From positions 62,001 through 126,000 of the forward strand of contig NZ_RCWB01000012.1 of the NCBI RefSeq assembly GCF_018448885.1: a DNA stretch of 64,000 nt, read 5' to 3'. The position numbers were made by a program, and so were the translations under genes. The notes below the pieces were generated by a model that had not been told where the DNA came from, made no database searches, and saw nothing but the letters and a program-made list of their open reading frames with translations. Each line of letters begins with the position of its first letter. Positions within the stretch are counted from its first letter, which is position 1. Positions 25,806-35,499 of the stretch are shown here, in pieces. The DNA comes from Photorhabdus caribbeanensis (lineage in GTDB: Bacteria > Pseudomonadota > Gammaproteobacteria > Enterobacterales > Enterobacteriaceae).

Positions 25806-28088
25806 ATGAAAATAATGACAAAGATAGCAGGGGCCGGTGTGGTTTTAATTGGGCTTCAAGGGTTTGCTTATGGTGAGGAAAAGCAAGAGAAGAAATCAGA
25901 TAAGGTAATGAAGTTCAGTAGCCTTAAGGTTTCTGGTTCGCAGGATGATGCGGAAGTGAGGGCAATGGAAAGGCCCGGTTCTTATAGTTCTAAAGGTGAA
26001 GATACAAAACTTCAATCAACGGATAGCATATTACGTAGTATGCCAGGAACTTATACGCAAATAGATCCGGGGCAGGGAACGGTGAGTGTGAATATTCGTG
26101 GATTAAGTGGATTTGGTCGAGTAAATATGATGGTTGATGGTGTTAGCCAGAGTTTTTATGGCACATCACCCACCAGCATAACCCACGGTAATAGCCTTCA
26201 GAGTCAGTTTGGTTCATTAATTGATCCTAACTTTATTGTCGGTGTGGATATTAGCCGGGGACAATCTGATGGATCTGATAGTGTCAACGCATTAGCAGGT
26301 AGTGCTAATTTCCGTACAATTGGTGTTGATGATGTGATATTCAGTGGTAATACACTGGGAATACGTACAAAAATGCTCTATGGCGATAATGGAATTGGTC
26401 ATAATGGCATGATAGCCGTCGCCAGTAAAACTCAGGCTTTTAGTTCTGAAGGATCAATTGGCGCTATGTTGGCCGCCAGTGGACATTCAATTGATGCAAA
26501 TTATAAAAATGGGGATGGAATATCAAGTGATGAATTTGGTACTAATAAATATTTTAAACAGAAACCAAATTCGCAATTAATGAAATTAAATATTAAGCCA
26601 AATGAATTTCATGATATGGAATTAAATGGTCGCTTGTATCACAATAAATTTACCCATCGTCATATTGATAGCGAGGATTTTTATCTGAAATACAACTATA
26701 AGCCGTTCAGTGAATTGATTGATATGAAATTGTTGGTTAGCACTAGTGGAAGTGATCAAATATATAATACTGCACTTAATGCGTTAATAAAAAGTAAAAC
26801 TAAAAATAAGTCAAACACTATTAATCTCAGTAACATCAGCCGTTTTAATTACGGAGATACAGATTTTGATCTGATATTCGGTGGTAAGTTGATGAAAACT
26901 GAATATAGTAAGACGACTGATAGTATTTACTCTGATATAGAAGAGGAAGAAAAAAAGAAGGAATATAAAAAGAAAGATAGTGAAGCAAAAGAAAATAATA
27001 GTTTCGCACCAAGTGGTAAACAAGATATTGCCAGTATTTATAGCGGATTGAAAATTACTCGTGATATTTACCAAGCTAATATTAATCTTAATTATATTGA
27101 TTACAGTGTAAAGGGCCATAAACCAGCCTGTGAGCCACGAGTTAACTGTTTCCCTCAAGGTAAAGCCGAATTGAATTTGAAAGAGAGTGGATTTAATCCA
27201 AGCGTTCTGCTATCAGCGGAAATCATTCCTGAATTCCAGCCTTTTGTGAGTTATACTCATTCAATGAGAGCGCCGAACGTACAGGAAATCTTCTATGGCA
27301 ATGAAGGTGGCGCATCAATTAATCCATTCCTGAAAGGAGAAAAAGCAGATACTTATCAAATCGGCTTTAATAGTTACCGTCCAGACATGATTGTAAAAGG
27401 AGATACTTTCCGTCTGAAAGCAGCCTGGTATCATACTAAGATAAAGAATTACATCAGTAGTGATTTATATGCTCTATGTAAAGATGGTAGGGTATGCCAA
27501 TCTTCGAAATTATCAGAAGAAGATTGGAAGCATGTTGACGCAAATTTTGGTATACATATTTATAGCAATAGCATAACTCCGGTAAGAATGCGCGGTTATG
27601 AAGTCTCTGCTGATTATGATGTCGGTGTATTTTATAGCAAGTTGGCTTATAGTCGGCAAAAAACAAGCCAACCGACTTCTATTTCTACATCGATTTTTGG
27701 GGCAGATCCTGCATCACAATTACCTGAAAGTTTTATGACTTTGGATACAGGGGTTCGCTTATTAGGCGAAAAACTTCGTATTGGAGCGATAGTTAAATAT
27801 ACCGGTAATTCCTATAAGCTAGATTCAGATCCCTATAATCAGGATAGTGATGGGCGAACGGTGATGGAAAAGGAGAAAAAAATTCCAACCGTGGTCGATT
27901 TTTACAGTGATTATAAAATAAATAAAAATGTGCTACTTAAATTCTTGGTACAGAATTTGACAAACAGAAACTATTCTGAAGCACTTAATCGTATGAATAA
28001 TACGGCTGCATTAATGAATGAATCCACTTCTGCTAATCAAACCGCTCGGGGCCGGACTTATATCGCTGGCGCAGAAATTCGTTTCTAG
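25806..28088 (+). CDS. TonB-dependent outer-membrane receptor, haem/haemoprotein type
   Basis: A receptor of about 760 residues with a signal peptide (MKIMTKIAGAGVVLIGLQ to FAYG), a plug domain (SILRSMPGTYTQIDPGQG, VNIRGLSGFGRVNMMVDG) and a beta-barrel ending in the aromatic YIAGAEIRF. The segment MRAPNVQEIF followed by NPFL matches the FRAP and NPNL region typical of haem and haemoglobin receptors. An extracellular loop holds an unusual Glu/Lys run near residues 380-395. The start at 25806 gives the best signal; 25797 is an alternative. It sits 129 bp after the oligopeptidase gene. The ligand is not proven. Confidence 0.87.
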   Translation: MKIMTKIAGAGVVLIGLQGFAYGEEKQEKKSDKVMKFSSLKVSGSQDDAEVRAMERPGSYSSKGEDTKLQSTDSILRSMPGTYTQIDPGQGTVSVNIRGLSGFGRVNMMVDGVSQSFYGTSPTSITHGNSLQSQFGSLIDPNFIVGVDISRGQSDGSDSVNALAGSANFRTIGVDDVIFSGNTLGIRTKMLYGDNGIGHNGMIAVASKTQAFSSEGSIGAMLAASGHSIDANYKNGDGISSDEFGTNKYFKQKPNSQLMKLNIKPNEFHDMELNGRLYHNKFTHRHIDSEDFYLKYNYKPFSELIDMKLLVSTSGSDQIYNTALNALIKSKTKNKSNTINLSNISRFNYGDTDFDLIFGGKLMKTEYSKTTDSIYSDIEEEEKKKEYKKKDSEAKENNSFAPSGKQDIASIYSGLKITRDIYQANINLNYIDYSVKGHKPACEPRVNCFPQGKAELNLKESGFNPSVLLSAEIIPEFQPFVSYTHSMRAPNVQEIFYGNEGGASINPFLKGEKADTYQIGFNSYRPDMIVKGDTFRLKAAWYHTKIKNYISSDLYALCKDGRVCQSSKLSEEDWKHVDANFGIHIYSNSITPVRMRGYEVSADYDVGVFYSKLAYSRQKTSQPTSISTSIFGADPASQLPESFMTLDTGVRLLGEKLRIGAIVKYTGNSYKLDSDPYNQDSDGRTVMEKEKKIPTVVDFYSDYKINKNVLLKFLVQNLTNRNYSEALNRMNNTAALMNESTSANQTARGRTYIAGAEIRF

Positions 28089-28121
28089 CTTATAGGAAAA
28101 ATAAGTGGCAAAGGAGTGCCG

Positions 28122-29495
28122 CTATTTCAGATTTGCAGATCGTTTTTTCCGTTCTTTCTTGATTTTCAACACCTCACTTTCAATCCAGCCATCTTGTAAA
28201 CGGGTATTCAGGACATCGCCAACATGTACCTGTTTGGTTTGTTTTAGTAATTCTCCATCCGATGTTTGACTGATGCTGTAACCACGGGCCAGTGTTGCCA
28301 GAGGGCTAACGGCTTCCATCCGTGAACAGGAAATGGCAAATTTCTCTCTGGAACGGCTGATTTGCCTTTCAATCATTTGTCTTAACCGAAAATCTTGTTG
28401 CTGAATCTGTTGGCTATATTGGTGGATCTGCGGGCTAGGTTCAGCGTACCAGAGCCGTTGTTGTAATTTCTCATAAGTCAGGCTGCTTTGCTTTAAGTGC
28501 CGTTGCAAACTGTCAGTGAGTCGTTGGCGTAAACTGACCAGTAGATTTTGTTGACGAGCTAGTTGTAAATGAGGATGTTGTTGCTGTAAACGATGAGATA
28601 ACAGACTGAAAACACGCTGTTTCTGGGCAAAGAAGTAATCCATTGCCATTTCTAACCGTTGTTGTTGCGATTGAATATGGCGTAACAATTCGAGCTGATT
28701 ACGGCTGACTAACTCAGCCGCCGCTGATGGTGTCGGGGCGCGTAAATCTGCTACAAAGTCAGCGATAGTGACATCCGTTTCATGACCGACCGCACTGACT
28801 ATCGGAATATCACTGTGAAAAATGGCTCTGGCGACTCGTTCATCGTTGAAACTCCATAAGTCTTCTAAAGAGCCGCCTCCGCGTCCGACAATCAATACAT
28901 CACACTCCTGCCGTTCATTAGCTAATTCAATAGCCTGGACAATCTGTAACGGAGCGTCTGTTCCCTGAACTGCTGTCGGATAGATGATGATGGGCAATGA
29001 TGGATCACGGCGCTTTAAAATATTCAAAATATCATGCAGGGCAGCACCACTGGCTGAGGTAATGACACCAAGCTGTTGAGCAGGGGATGGCAGCGGTTTT
29101 TTATGGCTTTGGTCAAATAACCCTTCTGTACTGAGTTTTTGTTTCAATAATTCAAACTGTTGCTGTAACAGGCCATCACCGGCGGGTTGCATACTCTCAA
29201 CAATAAGCTGATAGTCCCCTCTTGGTTCATAAAGCGTGATTGCTGCACGAACCAAAACTTGCTGACCATTTTGTGGTCTGAATGTCACCCGTTGATTGCT
29301 ATTGCGAAACATTGCAGCCCGCACTTGGGCACGCTCATCTTTTAGCGTGAAGTACCAGTGTCCGGAAGAGGGTTGAGAGAGATTGGATATTTCAGCGCTT
29401 AGCCAAATTCTACCCATTTCCATTTCGAGCAGTTGTCGAACTGTCTGATTGAGACGACTGACAGAAAAAATTCCAGTATTAAAAGATAGTGACAT
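28122..29495 (-). CDS. xseA: Exodeoxyribonuclease VII large subunit
   Basis: The sequence follows XseA throughout: OB-fold N-terminus ([25 protein letters not shown]), catalytic core ([54 protein letters not shown]) and a long Gln-rich coiled coil. The enzyme degrades single-stranded DNA with XseB. Homology starts at the ATG at 29495 ([12 protein letters not shown]), chosen over the longer frame. It is divergent from guaB, as in other enterics. Confidence 0.95.
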   Translation of the reverse strand: MSLSFNTGIFSVSRLNQTVRQLLEMEMGRIWLSAEISNLSQPSSGHWYFTLKDERAQVRAAMFRNSNQRVTFRPQNGQQVLVRAAITLYEPRGDYQLIVESMQPAGDGLLQQQFELLKQKLSTEGLFDQSHKKPLPSPAQQLGVITSASGAALHDILNILKRRDPSLPIIIYPTAVQGTDAPLQIVQAIELANERQECDVLIVGRGGGSLEDLWSFNDERVARAIFHSDIPIVSAVGHETDVTIADFVADLRAPTPSAAAELVSRNQLELLRHIQSQQQRLEMAMDYFFAQKQRVFSLLSHRLQQQHPHLQLARQQNLLVSLRQRLTDSLQRHLKQSSLTYEKLQQRLWYAEPSPQIHQYSQQIQQQDFRLRQMIERQISRSREKFAISCSRMEAVSPLATLARGYSISQTSDGELLKQTKQVHVGDVLNTRLQDGWIESEVLKIKKERKKRSANLK

Positions 29496-29584
29496 GTGAG
29501 TAAGATCAAATTTCAAAACAATAACTTAATGTGTTGATACTAACCTGCATCATGAAGTAAGCAAGAAATTTTTTAATAAAATGC

Positions 29585-29613
29585 TGGAGGCAACCGATTA
29601 CGTTCTGTATAAT
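29585..29613 (+). promoter_or_regulatory. guaBA promoter
   Basis: A perfect -10 hexamer TATAAT at 29608-29613 lies 17 bp after TGGAGG. The surrounding GCAACCGATTACGTTCTG is, to my recollection, nearly identical in the E. coli guaB promoter. It sits 55 bp upstream of the guaB ATG. Confidence 0.75.
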
Positions 29614-29667
29614 GCCGCGGCAATATTTTATCCCTTAAATTTTCAGCAGCTTGGTGAGATATTGCTT

Positions 29668-31134
29668 ATGTTACGAATTAAAAAAGAAGCTTTAACCTTT
29701 GATGATGTTCTGTTGGTTCCTGCTCACTCCACTGTTCTACCTAACACTGCTGACCTGTCTACTCAACTGACTTCCACCATTCGTCTAAAAGTTCCAATGT
29801 TGTCTGCGGCTATGGATACCGTCACGGAATCCGGTTTGGCTATTGCATTGGCTCAGGAAGGTGGAATGGGTTTTATCCATAAAAATATGTCTATTGAGCG
29901 TCAGGCAGAAGAAGTTAGCCGAGTCAAAAAACATGAGAGTGGCGTTGTGACAGATCCTGTCACGGTGGCGCCTGAAACAACGCTGCGTGAAGTTAAAGAA
30001 TTGACAGAACGTAATGGTTTTGCGGGTTATCCGGTGGTCACTGAAGGAAATGAGCTGGTTGGTATTATTACTGGCCGTGATGTCCGTTTCGTTACCGATT
30101 TGGATCAGCCTGTTACTGCGGTAATGACGCCTAAAGAGCGTTTGGTGACAGTAAAAGAAGGTGAAGCCCGTGAAATTGTGTTGCAGAAAATGCATGAAAA
30201 ACGTGTTGAGAAAGCGCTGGTAGTTGATGAAAACTTTCATCTACTTGGCATGATCACGGTTAAAGATTTTCAGAAAGCGGAACGTAAACCGAACGCCTGT
30301 AAGGATGAACGTGGTCGTTTACGTGTTGGCGCCGCGGTTGGCGCCGGTGCCGGCAATGAAGCGCGTGTTGATGCATTGGTTGCCGCTGGTGTTGATGTTC
30401 TGCTTATTGATTCTTCGCATGGTCATTCTGAAGGGGTGCTGCAACGTATTCGTGAAACTCGTGCTAAGTACCCAAATCTACAAATTATTGGTGGTAACGT
30501 GGCGACCGGGGAAGGTGCAAAAGCGCTGGTAGCGGCAGGCGTCAATGCGGTTAAAGTCGGTATTGGCCCCGGTTCTATCTGTACTACCCGTATTGTTACC
30601 GGTGTAGGAGTGCCGCAAATTACCGCTATCTCTGATGCTGTTGAAGCGTTGGAAGGCACTGGTATTCCAGTTATTGCTGATGGCGGCATTCGTTTCTCTG
30701 GCGATATTGCCAAAGCTATCGCAGCGGGAGCGTCATGCGTTATGGTGGGTTCTATGTTGGCAGGGACAGAAGAATCACCAGGAGAAATTGAGCTGTACCA
30801 AGGACGTTCATTTAAATCTTACCGTGGCATGGGATCATTAGGGGCGATGTCCAAAGGCTCTTCTGATCGATATTTCCAAACTGATAATGCCGCAGACAAA
30901 CTGGTACCGGAAGGTATTGAAGGTCGTGTTGCCTACAAAGGCTTGCTGAAAAACATTGTCCATCAGCAAATGGGAGGACTGCGTTCCTGCATGGGGCTGA
31001 CCGGCTGCGCAACTATTGATGAATTGAGAACCAAAGCAGAATTTGTTCGCATCAGTGGTGCAGGCATTCAGGAAAGCCACGTTCACGATGTCACCATTAC
31101 CAAAGAGTCTCCAAACTACCGGTTAGGTTTGTAA
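29668..31134 (+). CDS. guaB: Inosine-5'-monophosphate dehydrogenase
   Basis: The 488-residue protein starts [20 protein letters not shown] as GuaB does. It contains two CBS domains (about residues 95-205), the NAD/IMP barrel with [11 protein letters not shown], the catalytic Cys loop GPGSICTTR, and the C-terminal [16 protein letters not shown]. It oxidises IMP to XMP, the committed step to GMP. The track-length frame from 29581 is an extension into the promoter; the ATG at 29668 is the true start. guaA follows 73 bp later. Confidence 0.97.
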   Translation: MLRIKKEALTFDDVLLVPAHSTVLPNTADLSTQLTSTIRLKVPMLSAAMDTVTESGLAIALAQEGGMGFIHKNMSIERQAEEVSRVKKHESGVVTDPVTVAPETTLREVKELTERNGFAGYPVVTEGNELVGIITGRDVRFVTDLDQPVTAVMTPKERLVTVKEGEAREIVLQKMHEKRVEKALVVDENFHLLGMITVKDFQKAERKPNACKDERGRLRVGAAVGAGAGNEARVDALVAAGVDVLLIDSSHGHSEGVLQRIRETRAKYPNLQIIGGNVATGEGAKALVAAGVNAVKVGIGPGSICTTRIVTGVGVPQITAISDAVEALEGTGIPVIADGGIRFSGDIAKAIAAGASCVMVGSMLAGTEESPGEIELYQGRSFKSYRGMGSLGAMSKGSSDRYFQTDNAADKLVPEGIEGRVAYKGLLKNIVHQQMGGLRSCMGLTGCATIDELRTKAEFVRISGAGIQESHVHDVTITKESPNYRLGL

Positions 31135-31146
31135 TCCATATTTATT

Positions 31147-31170
31147 GTGGCCCGTATAAGGGCCACTTAT
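31147..31170 (+). terminator. guaB-guaA intergenic hairpin
   Basis: GTGGCCC pairs with GGGCCAC across GTATAA, followed by TTATCTTTATTTG. It lies between two genes normally co-transcribed, so it is more likely a partial terminator or mRNA-stabilising hairpin than a full stop. Confidence 0.6.
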
Positions 31171-31207
31171 CTTTATTTGTTACTTGTTTTTTTGGAATTC
31201 ACCGCAC

Positions 31208-32785
31208 ATGACAACTAATATCCATCAGCACCGCATTCTTATCCTTGATTTTGGTTCGCAATATACGCAATTGATTGCTCGCCGTATTCGTGAAATCGGG
31301 GTTTATTGTGAACTTTGGGCATGGGATGTCACTGAAGAGCAAATCCGCGAATTCAACCCAAGCGGTATTATTCTTTCTGGTGGTCCGGAAAGTACCACAG
31401 CACAAGGAAGTCCACGAGCTCCTGAATATGTTTTTAACGCTGGCGTTCCTGTTTTGGGTGTTTGCTATGGCATGCAAACGATGTCAGTACAATTCGGTGG
31501 TAAGGTAGAAGATTCTACTGAGCGTGAATTTGGTTATGCTCAAGTTGAGATTAAAGCGGAAAGTGCATTATTCCGTGGAATCCAGGATTCATTAAATGAG
31601 CAAGGGAAACCATTATTGGATGTATGGATGAGTCATGGTGATAAAGTCACGGCAATTCCTGAAGACTTTATCACTATCGCCAGCACTGATACCTGCCCAT
31701 TTGCCATCATCGCAAATGAAGAAAAACGTTTTTATGGCGTGCAATTCCACCCGGAAGTCACCCATACCCATCAGGGGCAGCGTATATTGGAGCGTTTTGT
31801 ACTGGATATATGCCAATGTGAAGCGCTGTGGACACCTGCTTCTATTATCGAAGATACCGTTGTACGCCTGCGTGAACAGGTTGGTGAAGATCACGTTATT
31901 CTGGGGCTGTCCGGTGGTGTTGATTCCTCTGTCACTGCATTGTTACTGCATCGTGCAATTGGTGATCGCCTAACCTGTGTATTTGTTGATAACGGCTTAC
32001 TGCGTTTGAATGAAGCTGATCAGGTGATGGAAATGTTTGCTGGCAAATTTGGGCTGAATATTATTCATGTCCCCGCAGAAGATCGTTTCCTTGCTGCATT
32101 GGCTGGCATTCATGATCCGGAAGAGAAACGCAAAACGATTGGCCGTGTGTTTATTGAAGTCTTTGATGAAGAGGCGAGTAAGCAGACTCAGGTTAAATGG
32201 CTGGCACAAGGCACTATTTACCCAGATGTCATCGAATCGGCGGCATCTGCGACAGGCAAAGCACACGTTATCAAATCTCATCATAACGTAGGTGGTTTGC
32301 CGGAAGAGATGAAATTGGGTCTGGTGGAACCGTTGAAAGAGTTGTTCAAAGATGAAGTCCGCAAGATAGGTTTGGAATTGGGATTGCCTTATGACATGTT
32401 GAATCGTCATCCATTCCCAGGCCCAGGCTTGGGTGTTCGTGTATTGGGTGAAGTGAAGAAAGAGTACTGCGATCTGCTACGTCTGGCTGATGCTATTTTC
32501 ATCGAAGAGCTGCACAAAGCTGATTTGTACAATAAAGTCAGCCAAGCGTTTACCGTATTCTTGCCGGTTCGCTCCGTGGGCGTGATGGGGGATGGTCGTA
32601 AATATGACTGGGTTGTTTCGTTACGGGCAGTAGAAACGATTGATTTTATGACCGCACATTGGGCGCATTTACCATACGATTTCTTGGGCCGGGTTTCTAA
32701 CCGGATCATCAATGAAGTCAATGGGATATCAAGAGTTGTCTATGATGTCAGCGGTAAACCACCTGCGACGATTGAGTGGGAATAG
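31208..32785 (+). CDS. guaA: GMP synthase (glutamine-hydrolysing)
   Basis: The 525-residue protein has the class I glutamine amidotransferase domain ([15 protein letters not shown], nucleophile Cys in [17 protein letters not shown]). The ATP pyrophosphatase P-loop [13 protein letters not shown] follows, then the dimerisation domain ending [24 protein letters not shown]-like sequence. It aminates XMP to GMP. The ATG at 31208 ([14 protein letters not shown]) fits the family length. It ends the guaBA operon. Confidence 0.97.
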   Translation: MTTNIHQHRILILDFGSQYTQLIARRIREIGVYCELWAWDVTEEQIREFNPSGIILSGGPESTTAQGSPRAPEYVFNAGVPVLGVCYGMQTMSVQFGGKVEDSTEREFGYAQVEIKAESALFRGIQDSLNEQGKPLLDVWMSHGDKVTAIPEDFITIASTDTCPFAIIANEEKRFYGVQFHPEVTHTHQGQRILERFVLDICQCEALWTPASIIEDTVVRLREQVGEDHVILGLSGGVDSSVTALLLHRAIGDRLTCVFVDNGLLRLNEADQVMEMFAGKFGLNIIHVPAEDRFLAALAGIHDPEEKRKTIGRVFIEVFDEEASKQTQVKWLAQGTIYPDVIESAASATGKAHVIKSHHNVGGLPEEMKLGLVEPLKELFKDEVRKIGLELGLPYDMLNRHPFPGPGLGVRVLGEVKKEYCDLLRLADAIFIEELHKADLYNKVSQAFTVFLPVRSVGVMGDGRKYDWVVSLRAVETIDFMTAHWAHLPYDFLGRVSNRIINEVNGISRVVYDVSGKPPATIEWE

Positions 32786-32798
32786 TACTACAGTATCT

Positions 32799-32824
32799 AA
32801 GGACGTCTCAGGACGTCCTTTTAA
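32799..32824 (+). terminator. Intrinsic terminator of guaBA
   Basis: AAGGACGT and ACGTCCTT form an 8-bp stem with a 6-base loop followed by TTTT, 14 bp after the guaA stop. It also marks the border to the accessory island on the right. Confidence 0.85.
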
Positions 32825-33062
32825 TTCAATTGAAACAATATAGAGGCTAAGCTCAACTCACTGAAACTTAGGGATAAAATATACAAGTTGGCTGATAGGA
32901 ATGGGTTGTACATCATTATTGTGTTAAAAACAGGGTTATAACTTTTCTTACGGCTATCAAATCAACATAGGAATGAAATACTAATAATAGATAAGTATAG
33001 AGTAATCTCATTGCTGAGGTTTGAGGAATTTATCCATAATAAAGCGATACCACTATTACAAT

Positions 33063-34400
33063 TTATGATCTAAAATCCTTCACGTCTTCTAATAGATCTT
33101 TCACTTGTCTACCTATTCGTTTGTGAAAGAAGTAGTCGATTTGCGCTTGGGTTAGTGTCTTATCCTTAACATCATTTGGGAAATATTTTTCAAGTAACGC
33201 TAATTTTTCAGTAGCGCCATAATTATTAAAATTAGGAATATACTTCGTTTCATATCGATTATGCGACATCTCTTTGAAAGTTCGTGAGAATCGTTTTGGT
33301 TTAATTGACACTTTGAAACGCTTGATAAGTTTTCTCACGTAATGATCCAGTTCGTGTAGGAGTTTTTCGTCATTGATTTCAGCAAAGAAAAACAACCAGC
33401 CTTTGCTTTTATTCTCAAATACACACCCCGTTATTCTTAAATTAAGCCGCCATAGCAAAAACTCTTCGCTTTTGGATTTTGAATATTTATAAGCAGTAAA
33501 AATAGCAGATAGAGAATTCTTAAGTTTTTCAACAGTTGCTTTTCGAGCCGATACCGTGTTTTTTTCGAAGTGATATCCAAGATAACTAAATGGGGTGCCA
33601 GCTCGATTTATTGAAGATTTGTCAGGCGAAGTTTTAGGGTCATGAATTTTTAAACCAATCTTTCTAAAACGAGCTATGATGTTGTCTGCAATGCTTTGGG
33701 CATTCGAATAGTCACAAAAGATCAAGATATCATCAACATATCTAAAGTAGATGATATCTGGTATTTTGTTTAAATTGTTATCTATATTTATCATATAGAT
33801 AGATGATAGCACATTAGAAACGGCTAATCCCTGCGGTACTCCGATATCAGATATTTCATAAGACTCTGTTGGTGTACCCATAGTTGGAGAAGATATAGCG
33901 GACTCAATTATAGAAAAAATATTTTCGTCTTTAATACGCTTTCGTAGTCTTGAAAGCATTTCATCGTGCTTAATCGAAGGGTAGAAGTTCGATACATCCA
34001 ACTTAATATAGCCTGAATATTTATCACTTAAGAGTGTATTTTTCACCTTCTTTACTACATTTTGAGGTAGCTCAATATTAAGAGATGGTGCAAACCGTTC
34101 AGATAAAAAGTCATTTAGTGCTCGAAGTGCGATGCGATCTCTAACTGTTGGGATTGAGATTTCTCTTGGTGCTTTCCCCCGTCCTTTACTGACCAATTTA
34201 AGTTTATATTTTGTGAACTGATAGCTGCCTGACAAAGCTTTTCGAGAGATAATTTTAATCTGTTCATTTAACTGCTCCTTAAATGTCACAGGATCAAGGT
34301 TATCAATTCCAGTAGCTCCAGAGTAAAAGACATAATCTTCAAATAATTGTTTTAAGTTTTTTTCTGAAAAGTGTTTAGCAAACTGCTTCTGAACTTTCAT
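33063..34400 (-). CDS. Reverse transcriptase of a defence-associated (DRT-like) system
   Basis: The 445-residue protein is a bacterial reverse transcriptase. The N-terminal GIDNLDPVTF resembles group-II-intron-like and UG enzymes. Motif A is LDVSNFYPSI (134-143), then GVPQG (187-191), and the catalytic YVDD lies at 221-224 in YFRYVDDILIF. After the thumb an extension of about 140 residues carries no maturase or endonuclease domain, so this is not a group II intron. Its ATG overlaps the stop of the SLATT gene by 4 bp (ATGA). With the upstream ncRNA this is the layout of unknown-group defence reverse transcriptases. RT plus SLATT makes me think of the UG17/DRT10 type, from memory. Phage defence by aberrant cDNA synthesis is the likely role. 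Confidence 0.85.
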   Translation of the reverse strand: MKVQKQFAKHFSEKNLKQLFEDYVFYSGATGIDNLDPVTFKEQLNEQIKIISRKALSGSYQFTKYKLKLVSKGRGKAPREISIPTVRDRIALRALNDFLSERFAPSLNIELPQNVVKKVKNTLLSDKYSGYIKLDVSNFYPSIKHDEMLSRLRKRIKDENIFSIIESAISSPTMGTPTESYEISDIGVPQGLAVSNVLSSIYMINIDNNLNKIPDIIYFRYVDDILIFCDYSNAQSIADNIIARFRKIGLKIHDPKTSPDKSSINRAGTPFSYLGYHFEKNTVSARKATVEKLKNSLSAIFTAYKYSKSKSEEFLLWRLNLRITGCVFENKSKGWLFFFAEINDEKLLHELDHYVRKLIKRFKVSIKPKRFSRTFKEMSHNRYETKYIPNFNNYGATEKLALLEKYFPNDVKDKTLTQAQIDYFFHKRIGRQVKDLLEDVKDFRS

Positions 34401-34984
34401 GAAAATTCCTGTAGAACAATAAAAATCAAAATGGGTAGGGAGTACAGGAAAGTTAGCATCAAACAGCGACGTATACGTCCCCAGATAAAGTTAAGCCAGT
34501 GATACCATGTTGGACTCCTATCCAGATCTTTCTTATATCCTGTTTCTGAGTTTAGTGTTTTAGTTGAAATAACATGTTCGATACAAAGGGCTTGATAGTA
34601 GTCGAAATCAGTATGATTTTCACATAATCCCATGACTTGCTCATACTCTACAGCAATTTTTTCTATGTCTGCATTTGGTTTTTTAGCCTTTTGGTAAAGC
34701 GAGTTGAGTGTTTCATAGCATTCTTTAATCAATCCCGCTCGTTCTTTAAAAGACAGCCCTGTAATGAAGCCTGACATACAAAGCGATAGCACTGAATAGA
34801 TTACCCAAGTAACGCCAGCAAGATCACTATTATCGGAAAATTTTAGGTAATAAATGGATATAGCGACTCCGAAAAAAGAGTACCAGAATAGTATGAGTTG
34901 AGATTGAAACGCATTAGAAAGGAGTCTTTTCTCTGCCTGAATTCTTGCTTTTCGTGTCCACCAAATATTGTTTTCAAATGCCAT
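34397..34984 (-). CDS. SLATT-domain-like membrane effector coupled to the reverse transcriptase
   Basis: The product is about 195 residues with two close N-terminal membrane helices (about 29-47 and 57-77), a cytosolic helical region and a third hydrophobic stretch at the C-terminus (LMLTFLYSLPILIFIVL). This matches SLATT proteins, predicted pore-forming effectors in nucleotide- and RT-linked defence systems. The ATG at 34984 (MAFENNIWW) is preceded by AGGGG at proper spacing; the frame's earlier TTG at 35002 is unlikely. It overlaps the reverse transcriptase gene by ATGA and lies directly downstream of the structured RNA. It probably damages the membrane when the system is triggered. Family assignment is by pattern, not by search. 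Confidence 0.75.
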   Translation of the reverse strand: MAFENNIWWTRKARIQAEKRLLSNAFQSQLILFWYSFFGVAISIYYLKFSDNSDLAGVTWVIYSVLSLCMSGFITGLSFKERAGLIKECYETLNSLYQKAKKPNADIEKIAVEYEQVMGLCENHTDFDYYQALCIEHVISTKTLNSETGYKKDLDRSPTWYHWLNFIWGRIRRCLMLTFLYSLPILIFIVLQEFS

Positions 34985-34997
34985 GAAGCCCCTGCAT

Positions 34998-35166
34998 AGC
35001 AAAAGGATGCCCTTGGGTGTGCTAAGTTACAGAGAGAAACACCCAGCTTTCACTGGGCAAGGTGCGGACACCTAAGAGCATAAAGCTCTTCCAAATTAGT
35101 TGTACTCAGACATATTGTTTGAGTAGCCGACTTAAAGCCGACACACCCAAGGACAAAATATTTTAT
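34998..35166 (-). ncRNA. Structured non-coding RNA of the RT-SLATT system, putative RT template
   Basis: Read on the minus strand, a perfect 11-bp stem (CCTTGGGTGTG at 35156-35146 with CACACCCAAGG at 35021-35011) closes a region of about 145 nt. Inside are four hairpins: TACTCA/TGAGTA, AAGAGC/GCTCTT with loop TTTAT, AGGTG/CACCT with loop TCCG, and CCCAG/CTGGG with loop TGAAAG. Just inside the closing stem is GTCGGCTTTAAGTCGGC, which is 1.5 copies of an 11-nt unit. A sigma70-like promoter lies upstream and the SLATT start lies downstream. The ends are approximate. Confidence 0.75.
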
Positions 35167-35173
35167 TTTCTGA

Positions 35174-35202
35174 AAGATAACTAATTGAATAATAATTGTA
35201 AA
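35174..35202 (-). promoter_or_regulatory. Promoter of the ncRNA-SLATT-RT operon
   Basis: On the minus strand TTTACA (35202-35197) and TATCTT (35179-35174) are separated by exactly 17 bp. The predicted transcript start near 35167 is about 10 nt before the closing stem of the ncRNA. Confidence 0.65.
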
Positions 35203-35233
35203 GCATATTTATGCACCTTCTCAGTTTTATGTT

Positions 35234-35389
35234 TTACTGCCCTTTGTGATCAGGATTTGTTAGCAAGGATTTATTATGCTTCCAGTCGATAAACTCGCTT
35301 AATATAAAGCTCCCTCTACCATCATGTTCCAAATCCATTGATATCAACGCCCGCTTTCTTTGAGTCTGGTGGTAGAGAGTACTCTGTGT
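35234..35389 (-). pseudogene. Possible 3' fragment of a gene of unknown family
   Basis: A 51-codon open stretch reads on the minus strand as STLYHQTQRKRALISMDLEH followed by a GRGSFILSEF segment, ending HKGQ. It has a protein-like composition but no start with a ribosome binding site; the first internal ATG is at 35338. It may be the tail of a gene lost when the island assembled. I do not recognise the family. The rest of the roughly 330-bp stretch between the promoter and the toxin gene holds nothing I can name. Confidence 0.3.
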
Positions 35390-35499
35390 TTATGTGTAGC
35401 GCGGGTTGTAAGATGAAAATTTTCCAGTCAGACCAAAAATGATTACCAGTGAAGTCTCAAAACTTGATTGATTGTAGCTTATGAGCTACGATCATCTTT

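Noticed and set aside
33063-34400. Group II intron or retron interpretation of the reverse transcriptase
   Set aside because: There is no maturase or endonuclease domain, no intron RNA boundaries, and the RNA upstream has several hairpins rather than the msr-msd layout of a retron.
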